64,000 nt of DNA, from NCBI GenBank assembly GCA_004764695.1, contig SMSO01000008.1:967001-1031000 (forward strand). Direction: 5' to 3'. The notes beneath the pieces are model-generated. The model did not search any database. It worked only from the letters and a program-made list of their open reading frames with translations, and was not told the DNA's origin. The DNA comes from Schizochytrium sp. TIO01 (lineage: Eukaryota > Sar > Bigyra > Thraustochytrida > Thraustochytriidae). The position numbers were made by a program, and so were the translations under genes. Positions 45,223 to 57,559 of the stretch are shown here, in pieces; positions within the stretch are counted from its first letter, which is position 1; the number at the start of each line of letters is the position of its first letter.

Positions 45223-46267
45223 GCCTCTGCGGACAGAGCACTCTGGTCGAGCGAGTGTCGTCTTGTTTGTTTTCGGGACTTCGCGGTAGCATTTTCAATG
45301 GACAAGAGCGTTGTGCCACGAGCGATGGGTACGTTGAAAGCAAAGGTCTGCGAATGAGTAACACCAACTTCCCTAGGGCTATCAAGTTTCTAGCGCAAAC
45401 GTTCGAGTTGTTCGCTGCGGTCTGACTGACTCTTGAATTGATTGAAATGGTTGGCTTCGTTCGTCAGAGGCACACGAACGATCTTTATGTTCGACTTGGG
45501 CAAACCACCCAAGTACTACAACAGGTACTTGAAAAACTAGCTGGCAAGAAGAGTGAGTACCTACGCAAGAGCACGGCTCTGAGATAGTCGCAGTTTCACA
45601 TCTCAACATGCATGCAGAAATAGGTTCAGGAGCACGGTGACAGACCTATATATAAACAACATACCTGCGATTCCTGATTGGTTGACCAGACAGACAAATG
45701 TAGCACTAAAAGCAAACACCACTTACCGACAGTTCGGCAAAAGGCGAGCACGTCGATAAGAGCAGCCAATGGCCGCACTACGGCTTGAGCAGAGCGAATC
45801 GATTGTCTGTTATTTCCGCTTGTCGCCGTTCGAAGTCCAAGCTTCTTCGTGCCATCTGAATTTGTATGATTTGGCATTCAGCGCGCGAGACCTTCCGTTT
45901 TCCTTCTTTCGATGTTTCTCACTCATTTCGCTTTATTGTTATTTTGTTATATTCTTTTTCTGCCTCTTTTCTTGTTTTCTCCTTTTTCCTAGTTTCTTTT
46001 ATTTAAAAAACAAACAAAAAAAAACTTTCAAGTTCACTATTTTTTAATTTAAAAAAGAAATGTTTTTTAAACTTGAGTCGGGGAGTTGGTTTATTTTCTT
46101 TACTTGTATGCTGGCATTCATTCATTCCTTCATTCATCCATTCCTTCCATTCATCCATCCTCCCCTCCATCCCTCCCTCCATCCATCCATAAGTCAATCA
46201 GCCATCAACTCTTTGAGGTCGGGCTCCACTTGGAGAGCTGCTTTTGTTTTTCTTTCCCGTCTTTGAA

Positions 46268-46291
46268 CAAGCAAGCAAGCAAGCAAGCAAG
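46268..46291. repeat. (AAGC)n microsatellite
   Basis: Six AAGC units. The complementary GCTT unit forms the long array in intron 1 of the LRR gene at 61368-61500. Confidence 0.9.
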
Positions 46292-46361
46292 TTGTGAGAT
46301 ACAATCGCAAACCCAATTTGCCCAAGCAAGCTAACGACTAGCGAGATGGTCCTCCTAAATG

Positions 46362-46401
46362 GCCAGCTAAAAAAGCTGGCTAGCTAAAAAAGAAAGCTAG
46401 C
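46362..46401. repeat. two adjacent short hairpins
   Basis: GCCAGCT (46362-46368) pairs with AGCTGGC (46374-46380) around a poly-A loop. Overlapping it, GCTAGCT (46379-46385) pairs with AGCTAGC (46395-46401). Both loops are A-rich. No gene is adjacent, so this is not an obvious terminator. Confidence 0.7.
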
Positions 46402-46516
46402 TCTTGCCTCCTTTCTACCTGCTGCATTCAGCGAGCCCCAATTCCTGCAGAATCGAGCTGCACTTCGACTCTATGAAGGGGAGAGCTCGCCATCCCGGCA
46501 AGCTCGAGCTTCGATT

Positions 46517-46552
46517 CGGAGGAGGGGGAGGCGGAGGCGGAGGCGGAGGCGG
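46517..46552. repeat. (GGAGGC)n GC-rich repeat
   Basis: About five GGAGGC units beginning with a G-rich start. The G-runs could form a quadruplex on the plus strand. It encodes poly-Gly in one frame, part of an ORF I do not believe. Confidence 0.85.
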
Positions 46553-47003
46553 GTGCCAGGAAAAGCAGCATTGCCACGTTGTTCCTCAGCTTTGTCTGGC
46601 GCTCTGGTGCAACTTCGTTTCTTCTTCAAGTGCTGCTACCGTGGCTTTTCACTGAGGGCAGTGATGAGAAGACTGGCGCGAGAGGCATACCGCCAGCTAG
46701 CGCATTCCCTAAGCCCACTAAGTGTAGGTACCACCTGCGTAGGTAGGTCGTACCTACGAGAAGAACTATAATTGGAGAAAGAAGAAACCACACCAGGGGT
46801 CCTAGTGAGCTTTAAGTGGATGCTAGTGCGACCTGCTGCTCGTGCACTCGTACCACGAGCTCCAAAGACTCCTCGGACTGCACTTCAGGTCGCTCGAATT
46901 ATAGAACACTCGTTCTCTCAATCAATCACTCAGTGCGCTAGGCTAGCTGGTCGAGGCGTTCATTTCTGGGCTTGGAGCTGGCCGGCTGGCCCAAGGACCT
47001 CTC

Positions 47004-47004
47004 G

Positions 47005-47080
<76 letters not shown>

Positions 47081-47105
47081 TAATCAATCAATCAATTAAT
47101 CAATC
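47004..47105. repeat. (CAAT)n microsatellite
   Basis: About 25 CAAT/ATCA units with AATTAATC variants at the 3' end. Short runs of the same unit occur near 16400, 16505 and 19130. Confidence 0.95.
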
Positions 47106-50100
47106 GAGCGTAGGCAGCTCAGACTTGCGAACTCTCGCGAGTTTCTTTCTGCCTGTTCTTGGCAGGAAATGAGAGTCCACAGCTGCTCACGCTAAGAAAG
47201 AAACAACAAAGAGGAACGCTATGAAAGAACCAAACAAAATAAAAACAATCGGCTGCGCTCCTTGCTTAATAAGGACATGGCCAGCAGCAACGTGACTACT
47301 CATGATGGCTCGGGGTGGAAATACCTAGGTGGGTATCACATCCCATTCCTTGCAGCAAGCAACAAGAGATATCGCGAACAGACGGCTTCTTCTTTATGTA
47401 GGCTTTTTATCTGACTTTTTATTGGTACGTACAACAAAAATATTTATCAGAAACAACAGAAAGTAAAATTGTAGGAAACTATACACTGAACTCGTGCACG
47501 GACTTCCTTTTCTTTCTTTTTGCCGGAGTATTCACTTAAAGTTTTAGAAATAGAATAGTTTAAAGTCATTTTTTATTTTAGTAAAGTGCGAAATTAAAAA
47601 TAAATGGTCGCATTCTGTTGTTCTGTATCTATTGCTCTTTCTTTTTTCCAACTATCTTTCACTCAAGGGAGCGAAAGACGGGACTAAAATAATGCTACGT
47701 TTAGGATTCAGGATAGTCCACCGACAAAAAAACTTTGGACATTGTTGATATCATCGAATTTATGCGCTGCATACGCATCGGTGCTGTCGGATGATGCTCG
47801 CTCTCATGTTCGTGTGGCCTGATTAACTGCTCGCCTGCTCGCGCGATTGCTCGTTCACTCTTGCGATTCGTTTGCGGCGCTGAGTTAGACAGAAGCAGGT
47901 GACAGAAGCCAGATTTGCGAATGTTGGAGAGCTGTTTCCATCGCAAGAGCCGGGGCGAAGGCAAATACTACTCCAATGAATGTGGCACTCTCGGTGGCCG
48001 CAGAGTGGTCATGTGATGAACAACCCTTTTTAGTAGTAGGTGCTTTAAAGCAGAAGGAGCAGCTCCAGTTGTAGCACCTTTTCGATCCCTTGGAAACAGG
48101 AATGCAAACGGGGCCTGATGCGCAGCTGATTTTGCGAAGAGCTCAAGCCTCCCCTAGCGCAAAAGGGTCGGCTGCTGCCCCTGCTCAATGACTGGAAGCG
48201 ACGCGACTCGTGCTCCGGGAACTGCTCTCTGGCGTTGCTTGCTGCTCGCAAGCTGCGACGGCTACGGCTGTTTTTGCATATTTTGCAAAGATGGATAAAT
48301 AGAAACCACCAAACTGACTGACTTACTGACTACTGACTGACTGCACTTCTCTAACAAATAAACGATGTGGCTGAATCACTCAGTGACCGACTGATCTGAT
48401 CAAGCAAGAGCTCGTGGATCAGGCGATTACTGAAGGCGTGCCACCTCCTCCTTGTCGTGAACTAAGTCGTGAAACTGCATCCCTGCCCGCATACCTCGCG
48501 AGGAGGTAAGCTACAAGCTCAAGAAGCTTGGCCCAACTCCATGGGAAACAGTGAGTGCGAATTTAAGAAAGAAAGAAAATTTAAAAAAGCTTGCCTCTTT
48601 CCTCTGTACACAGTTTTTTTCTTTCTTTAATAGATTAAAACTGTTCAACTTGGAAGCAAAATTATGTATAGATGACCAAAAAAATTATAGGAAGGCATTT
48701 TTTATTCAATGTTTAATTTTAAGAATAAAATTGATAATAAATATATATATGTAAAAAGGTACTGAAAAGAAGAAAAACAATTGAAACAACTTTTTTAATG
48801 AGGTTGTTGCCGTGAGCCAACTGAGTTTTCGCTAGTTAAAGGATAAGGATGCTGGAGCGCAAGCCTGATGTTCGGCGTAGTGCGGGCTGTCGATCATGCC
48901 TAGTGTTATCCTAATAATACATCAAAGAAAAGAAAAACCTGGCTTGTCTTGAATCCTGAATCTAATTTAATTTGGGAAAACCCATTAGGCATCTTTGTAG
49001 CAGTGTTCTAGCTATTCTTCCATGCAACTTTTTGTAGCAAGCGCGACGACGGCGCTGCACCATTTAGAGATGATGACTTCAAAAGCAATCCTAAGCATGC
49101 TACGACAGGGCCACCATGTTTTCCTTGCAGGGATAATAAGACTTTATACAGTTTAAAGCAATACCATCAGCGTTTAGTTCCGCCGAGAGAGACTTTGCCA
49201 GGGACATTGAAGATTTCATGAAACATGGATTTCGGATGTGGATCCATCTAATCCTTTCATGAGAGTCTCGAGACTGTAGTAGCATTTTCACGCAGATAAA
49301 GTACGCGTTGGCTGCTACGGATCAAATTCAACTCGAGGCGGCCCGTATGATAAATGCGGGCGTCGGCAGATATATACTGCTAGCCTAAGATGATTTGTCA
49401 ACTACGTTTCAATCTACTACCAGTATCGAATAAGTTCCGACGATACCACGGGGCCGCGCACTGTGCTTAGTAGATAGAATTCTTTTTCTCCTCTTGAAGT
49501 TTCATCTCTTTTGTTCTTCCCAAAGGATCCAACGCAATGACAGATCTGCCTCCTCTGTGCAACATTCTTATGCTGGAGCGATCAAGCGGCTTTTGCAAGC
49601 TATACTACAAAGTAATTTTAAAGAGATTACTCACTTGAAATCTCAACATGGATGGTGGACCTTAACATTGTTTAATGATCTGCCCCAACTTCTTTACTTC
49701 AATTCGCTCGAGTGAAGGGTAAGCTTATCACTTTGCTGATATTTCAAGTGAGAAAATCAGATGCGGCATGCATAGTTCTCCATTTTCTTCCCATCCATTG
49801 ATGATGCTTCATGCTACAGAGCAAAGGACTGCCATTCTCTCCATAGCACCGCCAAACAACACAATGCAGGCCGATTGATTGCTATAGATCAATCCCACTT
49901 AAGGTATACGAGGATGCTCTTGTTTGAAAAGAGCCCCTGCTATGTCAAGTGGTATATGAGCCCCTCTTGTCCCCCCATTCACAAAAAGCTTGTTGCCCGA
50001 GTTTCTGCGTCCTCTCGGCTGGCGAGCTACTTGCTACAACTATGTGATTGATGCTACAACTTTTCCTCCGCTGCTGCCAGTCGCAACCCCTTTGCATGCT

Positions 50101-52188
50101 CGTTGTTTTGCTGCTGTTAGACGCTATTCAATGCAACTAACCTCTAGGTTGATTTTTGTAGTTTCAAGATTTTAAAAAAGGCATCATGACACAACAATCT
50201 GCAAACCATCTGGTTCTCTTCAGGGAATCAAGAACAATCAGCTTGGTTAAACGCAGAGCAAGCTTGAGCCGCCAGCGGCAAAGGGGGCTGGCTGGCTGGC
50301 TGGCTGGCTATGGCTTGCCGATTGCTCAAGTCGTCTGGCGAACCAGAAAGTTGGGAGTCATTTGGCTGCCAGGCAGACCGGACGCGCGAGCACCTACGAT
50401 TCGCAAATGGCGGTTTCCACAAGTGTCCACGACGGCACAGGGCCAGGGTCTTTTGCATTGCCTCTTCGCCGTGAGTCGTGACTCATGAGCCTTCGCCGTC
50501 GTAGGACCGTGATCTTCTCATGTTTACATTTCTCTTTTCTGTCCACTCGAAGTGCTACTTACTAGCCGCAAGTTACTCATAATACTTGTTGGGCATGATA
50601 GATAAGATATACGTGTAGGTAGGGTTGGCTGAGGATGAAGTGGCAGTGGAATAGTTTTTATTCATCCCTCCCATGCCCAACTCATGGGAAATGTGGATAT
50701 CAGAGCGATGCCCATTCTCAGGATGTTTCGTCCGTAGATAATATAAACATCTTCTGAGTTTTTCATCTTATTACCATCATTACTCAAAGTTTATTTCCAG
50801 TTATTTTTATTTTATTTTTTAATTAATTTTTAAAAAAGTGATTTTTATCCTTTCTTTCTTAGACTTTTTAATACTATTAGTTTTCTTTTAAAATGAAAAT
50901 GAAAAAGCTGCATAAATAGCTCCTTTCACAAAACAGATGAGGCCAGTCTAGGGAAGTCTTGGATGTAGCAGTTGTGCAGGCCTTCCAAACGCCAGCAGCG
51001 CAGACAATAATGAGGGTCTGGCGATTATAATGCTTGATTTAAAGAATGAAAGTCGCTCCTTCAGTTAGTATATGAGGTTTTCAAGACAAAGCGGGCTTCT
51101 TTCTGTCGCTTCTGTCCTTCGCTTCTGTGCTTTTACCGTGGATCCGGGAGGCTCTTGGGTCTTCACTGCTTGTCTGTGGTTTATGGAGCGTTAGTTAGCC
51201 ATCCACTTAGCTGCTTGTCTCAGTCTCTCAATCCGCTGATCTTCAGGTACTTGCTTACCGCCAATGTCCGGAGCATAATTGCGATAGTGACTTAACCCCA
51301 GACGCCGTCGAGCCGAGCCGGACAGTCATCTAATCAGGCAAACACAGAAGAGATGGCTCAAAGCTTTTCCTCGATATGCCTTGGGTGTTAAGTGGAAAGG
51401 AAAACATAAAGACAGGTTCGTCGCCCACCCAAAAAAACTGCGACTCTTGGAACTCCCATTTTGAGAAAGCTGGAGGAGACACAATAAAGGAGTAGCTCTG
51501 CCGAGAAGCCTCCACGTTTCCTATTATAATTTCTCCTGAAAAGTTTATTTTGATTGGATAAAGCCTATGAATTGATTTGCTCGCGGTGCCTAAGGCTTAT
51601 TTAGTGAGGTTAGAAAAAGCGCATTTCTGCCACGAGTGCTTTCCTTATTTTGTCATTGGCGTTGCTTTCATTTACTGCTACAATCTCCAAACTGTATTAT
51701 TTTATTTTTATTTTTATTTTGAATATATATGAAAAATTATATATATTCTCAACATATGTATTTTTTAATGAAGAATTAATTTATTATAAGCGTTGGGGCA
51801 TGATGTTAAACTAAAAAATGCTTGGAGCAAGAGCGAGCAGAGGCGAGCAAGGCGAGCATGTTTCTATGTTTGGGTAATGTGAACCATCCCCCAATTGCAG
51901 CAGAGGGGAGAGAAATTGAAGTGCTACCGTGCTACCAATACTCCCAAAGCGCTTGCAGCATACCTCCTTTGATTGAATGAATTCTTCACTTCGGACATGC
52001 CGTATGCCGAAATGGAAATAGGGAGAATGGACCATTAGAAATGTTTTGTATGATGATTATCATTTTAACTGAAGCCATTACTCTGCTTTTAAAATTTAAT
52101 TAGTAGATGTATGTATCATTTTGAAAGAAACTATATAAACGTAGCAGAAAAGCAAGAGTTGCAAAATGATTTATTTATTTATCTCCTC

Positions 52189-52189
<1 letters not shown>

Positions 52190-52247
<58 letters not shown>
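52190..52247. repeat. (TGTC)n(TC)n compound microsatellite
   Basis: Nine TGTC units run directly into about ten TC units, roughly 500 bp upstream of the membrane-protein gene. A short (ATAAATAAAAAC)-like duplication follows. Confidence 0.95.
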
Positions 52248-52721
52248 GTGTTTAAAATAAAAACATAAATAAAAACATAAATAAAATTGTAACTTTAACT
52301 TTAAAAGGGAGAAGGAAGTAGAGAGTTGACGTGAGTGAAGGTCACCAGTTAACGCAAGACTTCTTTTTCCCTTCACGTTGTTTGTTTTTCTTTCTCTCTC
52401 TGTTTCTGGGGGGTCGCCGTCTATTTTCTAATTGCCTAGACGTCCTTAAGAGGTACTAGGCTCTAGGATAAACATTTTCTGCCGAACGAGCAGGGCGCGA
52501 GCAGGAGCCGAAAAAAGAGGCTTCGCTTGGCAAAGCAAACCCGAAACCAAGGTCACCCCAAACAACAATCAAAAGCAAAAGCACAATCTGCAAAGTCAAG
52601 GTCTCGTACCCTGGAGCAAGCCTTTCGCTAAAAAAATAAAAAGAGAAGATCTTGCAGTAGTCAAGTCACATTCCCTTCTTGCATTTCGACTCCGCACTAA
52701 GGAGGGAGCGACCCCAAGCTA

Positions 52722-54059
52722 ATGCTACAGAACACCAACGTAGCACCACGCAGCGAGAGTGATAGCTCTGGCAGTGACAGCAACAGCAACAGCATTGTTA
52801 TCGAAAGAATGATTGAGGAAACCCAAAGCGCCCCGCACGAGGACGTGCAGCAGATCTTGGAAAGGGGCGAACCTCGCCGCGCCAAGAGCACCACTGGCAT
52901 GCGCATGACCGTGTCTGAGGCCGAGGAGCACCGTCCCCAAGCCCTCCGCAATGTGCAAAACTTCAGCAACCTCCCGGGCAAAATCACCTCGATGCAGGAG
53001 GTGTCTCCTCACGAGATCGTCTTCTACCCAGGCGAATTTGACGGTGAAATCATCTGGCATGCTCGCCAGCATCGCAAGCACCGCTACCCGCTCGTCGAGG
53101 CCCACAACGACAGCAGCACTGTGGCCCCCGCCTCGTGGAACATCCTCACTGTCGAGCCCGGCAACATCTCCTGGTGGGTTGCTCATGTTTTCACCTGGGG
53201 ATCTATCCTCTGGATTATCAACGGTGCCTACCTCATGTGGCCCACTGGCAACGACAAGGCTGATATGCTCATCACTACCATCAGTGGCTTCTTCGGTGGC
53301 TTTCTGTTCGAGTTTGGAGCGTACTTTGCCGTCCTTGAAGCCATCAACCCCCGCCGCACCCTGGAGTTTGGTTACCGTGTTGCCAACAAGATTGGTAAGA
53401 AGAAGTCCCAACAGCCTGGTGACAAGAAGAACTTGGTACACCTCATGTCCTACAGTGAGAATGACCCTCAGGAGGAGGAGCCCACCCGGGAGTGGAAGTG
53501 GTTTGCCCTCGAGTGGAATGATGCCGGTGCACAGGCGGCCAGTGCTCAGTTCTTGGGCGCTTCTCTCTTTACTGTCGCTGTTATCTTGAGTCTTCCTAAG
53601 GTTGGCGCTGAGAGCATTCTCGTGTCGAACTTCATCGTTGCGGATATCTTTATCTGGGGTTTCCAGGTTGTTGGCTCTTGCGGTTTCATTTATGCTGGTA
53701 TTGTGTTGATGCTTGAGACCCAATACGTGTGGTATGTGCCTAACTTTGGTGCTATTGGCTGGTGGGTCAACTTCTTCAACTTCATCGGAGGAGTTGGTTT
53801 CTTTTTCTGCGCCGTCTTTGGTCTCCTCGACGATGTTAATGGCCGCACCATCTGCTGCCAGTACTACGGTACCATCCTCTCCACCTTCTGGGGCTCGATT
53901 GCTTTCTTGCTCGGTTCTATCCTTCTTGTGATTGAAGTCGCCAACAAGCACCCCATGCCTCCTCCCTCCTTCCTCGTGCGCTTTTCTCGCCCTCTGGAGG
54001 CCCACGATCAGCAATCTCTTCACCATGATGTCAAGGAAGACAACGTTTCTCCCGTTTAA
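52722..54059 (+). CDS. uncharacterised multi-pass membrane protein
   Basis: A 445-residue single-exon ORF. Residues 1-145 are hydrophilic, with an acidic Ser-rich start and conserved-looking SPHEIVFYPGEFDGEIIW. Six hydrophobic segments follow at about 150-172, 183-207, 272-291, 303-331, 344-369 and 381-406. A charged loop of about 60 residues between segments 2 and 3 contains WKWFALEWNDAG. Paired segments share a W-W...G-S...(L/F) pattern (ISWWVAHVFTWGSILW, GWWVNFFNFIGGVGFF, TFWGSIAFLLGS), which suggests internal duplication and faintly recalls YrhK-like membrane proteins. Function is unknown; topology and partners cannot be read. Codon use is strongly GC-ending, unlike the surrounding AT-rich DNA. 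The opposite strand is also open across the gene, but only the plus frame has coherent transmembrane sequence. Confidence 0.85.
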   Translation: MLQNTNVAPRSESDSSGSDSNSNSIVIERMIEETQSAPHEDVQQILERGEPRRAKSTTGMRMTVSEAEEHRPQALRNVQNFSNLPGKITSMQEVSPHEIVFYPGEFDGEIIWHARQHRKHRYPLVEAHNDSSTVAPASWNILTVEPGNISWWVAHVFTWGSILWIINGAYLMWPTGNDKADMLITTISGFFGGFLFEFGAYFAVLEAINPRRTLEFGYRVANKIGKKKSQQPGDKKNLVHLMSYSENDPQEEEPTREWKWFALEWNDAGAQAASAQFLGASLFTVAVILSLPKVGAESILVSNFIVADIFIWGFQVVGSCGFIYAGIVLMLETQYVWYVPNFGAIGWWVNFFNFIGGVGFFFCAVFGLLDDVNGRTICCQYYGTILSTFWGSIAFLLGSILLVIEVANKHPMPPPSFLVRFSRPLEAHDQQSLHHDVKEDNVSPV

Positions 54060-54670
54060 ATCGACCTCGACCTTCGCCTGATTTTCATCCAAATCTTAAA
54101 GAGGGACAGAGGCGAACCTGAACCCGAGATCGCTAAAACCTTGTTCCCCTTTTCAATGCATCAAGTACACCCGGTGATGGTTTACGTGTCTCATTACCTG
54201 GTTATTTGATATTGTGTCATCATTCCCTTTCTATTTCGCACAGTGTGCTTCAGCTCTAATATCAAGTTCGTGAAGGAGATACGATCTTCAGCAAGAGCAT
54301 GCTCCCCCCTCATAAAATGTAGTTATGATCTTCTCCCATTCATTATAATCTCTCACTCTTCTACTTGCCCTTGTTCGTTTGGCAGTATCCGCTCATGTCA
54401 CTCTCGACAATGAACAAAGCTTGACATGCACCAAGATAGTACCTCGTATGGGGTAATTGTTTTGGCATGAGTTTCTTACCCCAAGTTTTAAAATAGATTT
54501 CTACTCAGTACCTCCCAGAGTGCTATGAAAACGCTAGAACTTATAGGATAACCTAACCTGCAGATGGTAGTGGCTGTTCCATAAATGATACACTGTAATT
54601 AGTTAGGTCTTCGTGAGAGGCTAAGTAAGAAAATGGAATGACCAAGGAACCACCAAGCTCCAAACACTAA
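54060..54670. other. intergenic
   Basis: The 3' flank of the membrane-protein gene. No coding sequence or repeat of note. Confidence 0.5.
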
Positions 54671-55105
54671 CCCTCAACACAAGCCAACAAAGTACTTCAA
54701 CCAGAACTTTGGAAAGAACACTTCGGGCGCCTCCCCGGAGGCAATCGCATATATGCATGTGAACATTTTGACCGCATCTATGGCTGCAGCACAGACCGTA
54801 CCATTATCTATGCCAGAATGTCCTCTTCCAAGCAAAAAGAGGCTTTGAAACGCCAGATCAGTGATCTCCAGCGTAATTACCCAGATGCTTCCGCCGCCTA
54901 CAGAGATATCGGTAGCGGGGTCAACTGGAAAAGGCAGGGCTTGTCTAGCCGTAAAAATAGACATATCGGCTCCAGTCTGCCCCTCGCTATGGTGGCTCTG
55001 ATTCAGTTTTATTATAATAGAAATCATCCTTGTACACTTTGGAATTTAAGATCCATGGTAAAGCTCGTTCTGCACAAATGCACTTGGCTGTTGGGGCCCA
55101 CCTAA
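54671..55105 (+). pseudogene. IS607-type serine recombinase (TnpA) remnant
   Basis: An open stretch after the stop at 54668-54670 reads LWKEHFGRLPGGNRIY followed by the start of a catalytic domain, TIIYARMSSSKQKEALKRQI. The first part matches the recognition end of the MerR-like DNA-binding domain (R-PGG-R-Y) of IS607 resolvases. The second is their catalytic N-terminus, with YARxSS carrying the nucleophile serine. It continues with NYPDASAAYRDIGSGVNWKR, matching the family's DIGSGxNxKR block. After about 54960 the similarity stops and the frame ends at 55104, so the downstream catalytic Arg helix and the rest are missing or frameshifted. No TnpB or Fanzor partner could be recognised downstream. 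The first half of the HTH is also not visible. Only motif reading supports this, but the blocks are in the right order and spacing. Confidence 0.7.
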
Positions 55106-55886
55106 ACAATCTACAAAGGGAGAGTTATTAAATGGTTCTAATACGAGTAAACTTGTCCTTTCAAGTAAAATATGTGTACGCAGTACCATCAAGCTTGCTT
55201 CAGAAAATTTAACCATTTGCACTCATAAAACTATAAGAGAAGCCTGGCTGGTAATCTAGAACCCAATTCCTCTCTTGGTCTGCAAGGCCGCATACAACTA
55301 TTTCCATATGCTGATTCAATTCTAACGCTTTTCGTGCCCATGATACAGACGCTATAGATCCCTTAGTTCAAATCCAACTATTTATGTACTTGGTATGTAT
55401 TGCAGAGTAGCGTGTGCAGTGAATCGTGCAGAGGTAGTCTGACAAGGATGGCGAGCTCGGAAGAAAGAGGACGATATTTATGCTATTGGAGTTTCGGTTC
55501 TGGATACAGGCAGGACGAATGTATCATGACGAATGTATCATGTCGAACAGGAGAGCTATATTACTTCAACAGTATGTAACAATAACCAGAGACTAAAAAA
55601 ATAATATCAAGTAGGTCGTCTTGTGTTCAGGAAAATGTTCATTTTGCAATACAACCATTTTACCGAGATCGACAACAGGTGAGTCGAATGGGGGAATGAA
55701 GTGGTGGGAAATAAAACGATGTCCAAAACTCACAATGTCAAAAGGCATGAACCAGTCCTCAAGAGGTACTAGGTTTTGGATAATATTAAAATAGATCAAT
55801 GACGAGGAAAACCTTAGCCTCAATTGATGTCTGATAAATATCAATTCATCTGATGAGAGGTTTAAGTATTAATTGGCGGTTTTATC
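55106..55886. other. unassigned sequence downstream of the recombinase remnant
   Basis: The place where an IS607 partner gene would be expected. The plus strand has protein-like fragments, for example at 55110-55258 without stops in one frame, but none shows RuvC or zinc-finger motifs. Confidence 0.35.
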
Positions 55887-56415
55887 ATGCAGAATTTTAT
55901 ATCGCATCGATGCACAAAAGAACTGGAAATACATATCGTTGGATTCTATATCGTCAGAGATAGAGTGTGTTGCGCTTTAGCATCGACAGAGGGAAACCCA
56001 GACTTATTAGAGACCTACCGAAAACAGTTGAATAACAAATATGCTAGAGAGTATTTCGAGGCGGCCTGCTTACGTACCAGCTCGAATATGAAATTTGGGA
56101 TGCCTTGTAGTGTTGATGGAAGAACAAACAGAGAAAGATGAAGCAAAGATGTTGACAAAGCGTAATGTATTCATATGCAGTAACAAATGCATGTTCGCTC
56201 TTCAGCTTGGAAAAAATAAAGTTGGAAAAACATGTTTATCAAGCGAACATACTAAAAATATTGTTATCCAAATACAAAGTCATAATATTTCTCTCTCACG
56301 AAGATTGTTGAATGGAAATATAGGGAAAGATCAATCACACCAGAGGTTTAGGCGGAGCCTTGGTTACTCGTTCAGATCCTTTCGAAGAGAATCACTGAAT
56401 TCTTGCAAATCATAA
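55887..56415 (+). pseudogene. unidentified broken ORF
   Basis: Two overlapping plus-strand frames, 55887-56141 and 56095-56415, look like one coding track interrupted by a frameshift near 56100. The first carries LLETYRKQLNNKYAREYFEA and the second EEQTEKDEAKMLTKRNVF. Composition is protein-like, but I recognise no domain. It may belong to the same decayed element as the IS607-like recombinase 0.8 kb upstream, or to another old gene. Confidence 0.25.
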
Positions 56416-57559
56416 TTAAGGGCATTTAAGCACGATGCAACATTATAATTTGATTTAATTTCATGATAAATTGAGTTCGGCACCAACGATATCTGGTGTT
56501 AGCGAACTTGTCAGTAGATCTCTGATGACAAGTCAAAGATGTTTTTTCTGAATATTCGCGCTCCAGTACTCACGAATCTGCTCAAATGAATCAGCAAAGT
56601 GTAGACCTTGCTCAAGTTTTTAAAACAAAGTTCTCGAATGAGCATGTCAAGTATCTGTATCCTGGGAACTCAATTCAAAACACCAATCGCAGAAGCTATC
56701 AAAATTACGGCACGACTTTGCAAGACTCAGAGGAACACCTTTGTGATACTTTTGAAACAATTTACAGCTAAGTGCCTAACCTCACCTAGCCTAGCCCTAC
56801 CTAGCTCTCCAGTCCGACACTCTAACTAGCTCACCAGTTCGAAATGATACATTCATTCTGCCACTATACAAATCCTGTATTCAGATCCCGAACCTACCTG
56901 AATCACTTGAATAACACGTGAGAGCGTTCACCCGTCTATTATTTTCTACACAACCTGAAATCACCTACATAGTAGAAAACTCATAAAGGGTCCTTGAAAG
57001 TATAAAGCAAATTTTGCATAGGATACTATCGTCAAAGACAAAAAGGTGAGCGAAGATAATGTTGGTTGAAATTGAAGTAATGGAAATGGTACGAACTTGG
57101 TGAAAGATGTTGTACCAAAATATGACTTGACAATTGGTGTATACTTGCGCAAAGGACGCAGTATAGGGCCAAATGGATATCAAACCTGCTGATCCTATCA
57201 TAGTACTAGATCTTTAACGGGAAAAAAGAGTACCCGCAAATCACTGACCAGATTTTCGGTTTATAGTTAGTGTAGAGCTTCAACTAGAGGAGAGAAAAGA
57301 AGTGAGTGATGTCAGCGTCACTGTTGGTTGAGATTTTTGAGGGGGTGGGGGTTTATGTTTTCCCTGTCCCATTTAACCTGTTAACAAATAAAATCATTTA
57401 CATCACATTGCCTGTGTCAGAAACTCTGGAGTCTGCTCCCGTGTTTTCAAATTGAACCCATGGGTCAACGCACGAATTACACAGGTAGTAGATGGGTGTT
57501 TGGAGTAGCTTCCCGCCACCGCCCAAAAAAACTAATTTTTGGTCCATCAATATAGCTCG
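56416..57559. other. intergenic
   Basis: AT-rich, with short ORFs on both strands and no recognisable domain. A CCTAGCCT-type cluster lies near 56780-56820. Confidence 0.4.

Larger units (their letters stand above)
45223..52721. other. gene desert rich in simple repeats
   Basis: About 7.5 kb with no supportable gene. It includes (CATT/CATC)n at 46117-46195, GGCT units at 50286-50309, TA-rich sequence near 51700-51785 and several GC-rich islands with CGAGCA or TGCTCG motifs (47800-47860, 48230-48260, 51830-51860, 52480-52510). ORFs are under 105 codons and lack recognisable domains. Confidence 0.5.

Noticed and set aside
50186..50488. 100-codon plus-strand ORF spanning a GGCT repeat
   Set aside because: No domain, and both strands are open because of local GC-rich repeat composition.
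52725..54092. 455-codon minus-strand ORF opposite the membrane-protein gene
   Set aside because: It mirrors the plus gene almost exactly. Its composition follows from the GC-ending codons of the plus strand, and it has no domain, while the plus frame has six coherent membrane segments.
55350..55385. GTTCAAATCC resembling a tRNA T-loop
   Set aside because: The flanking bases do not form a T stem and no anticodon or acceptor stem fits.
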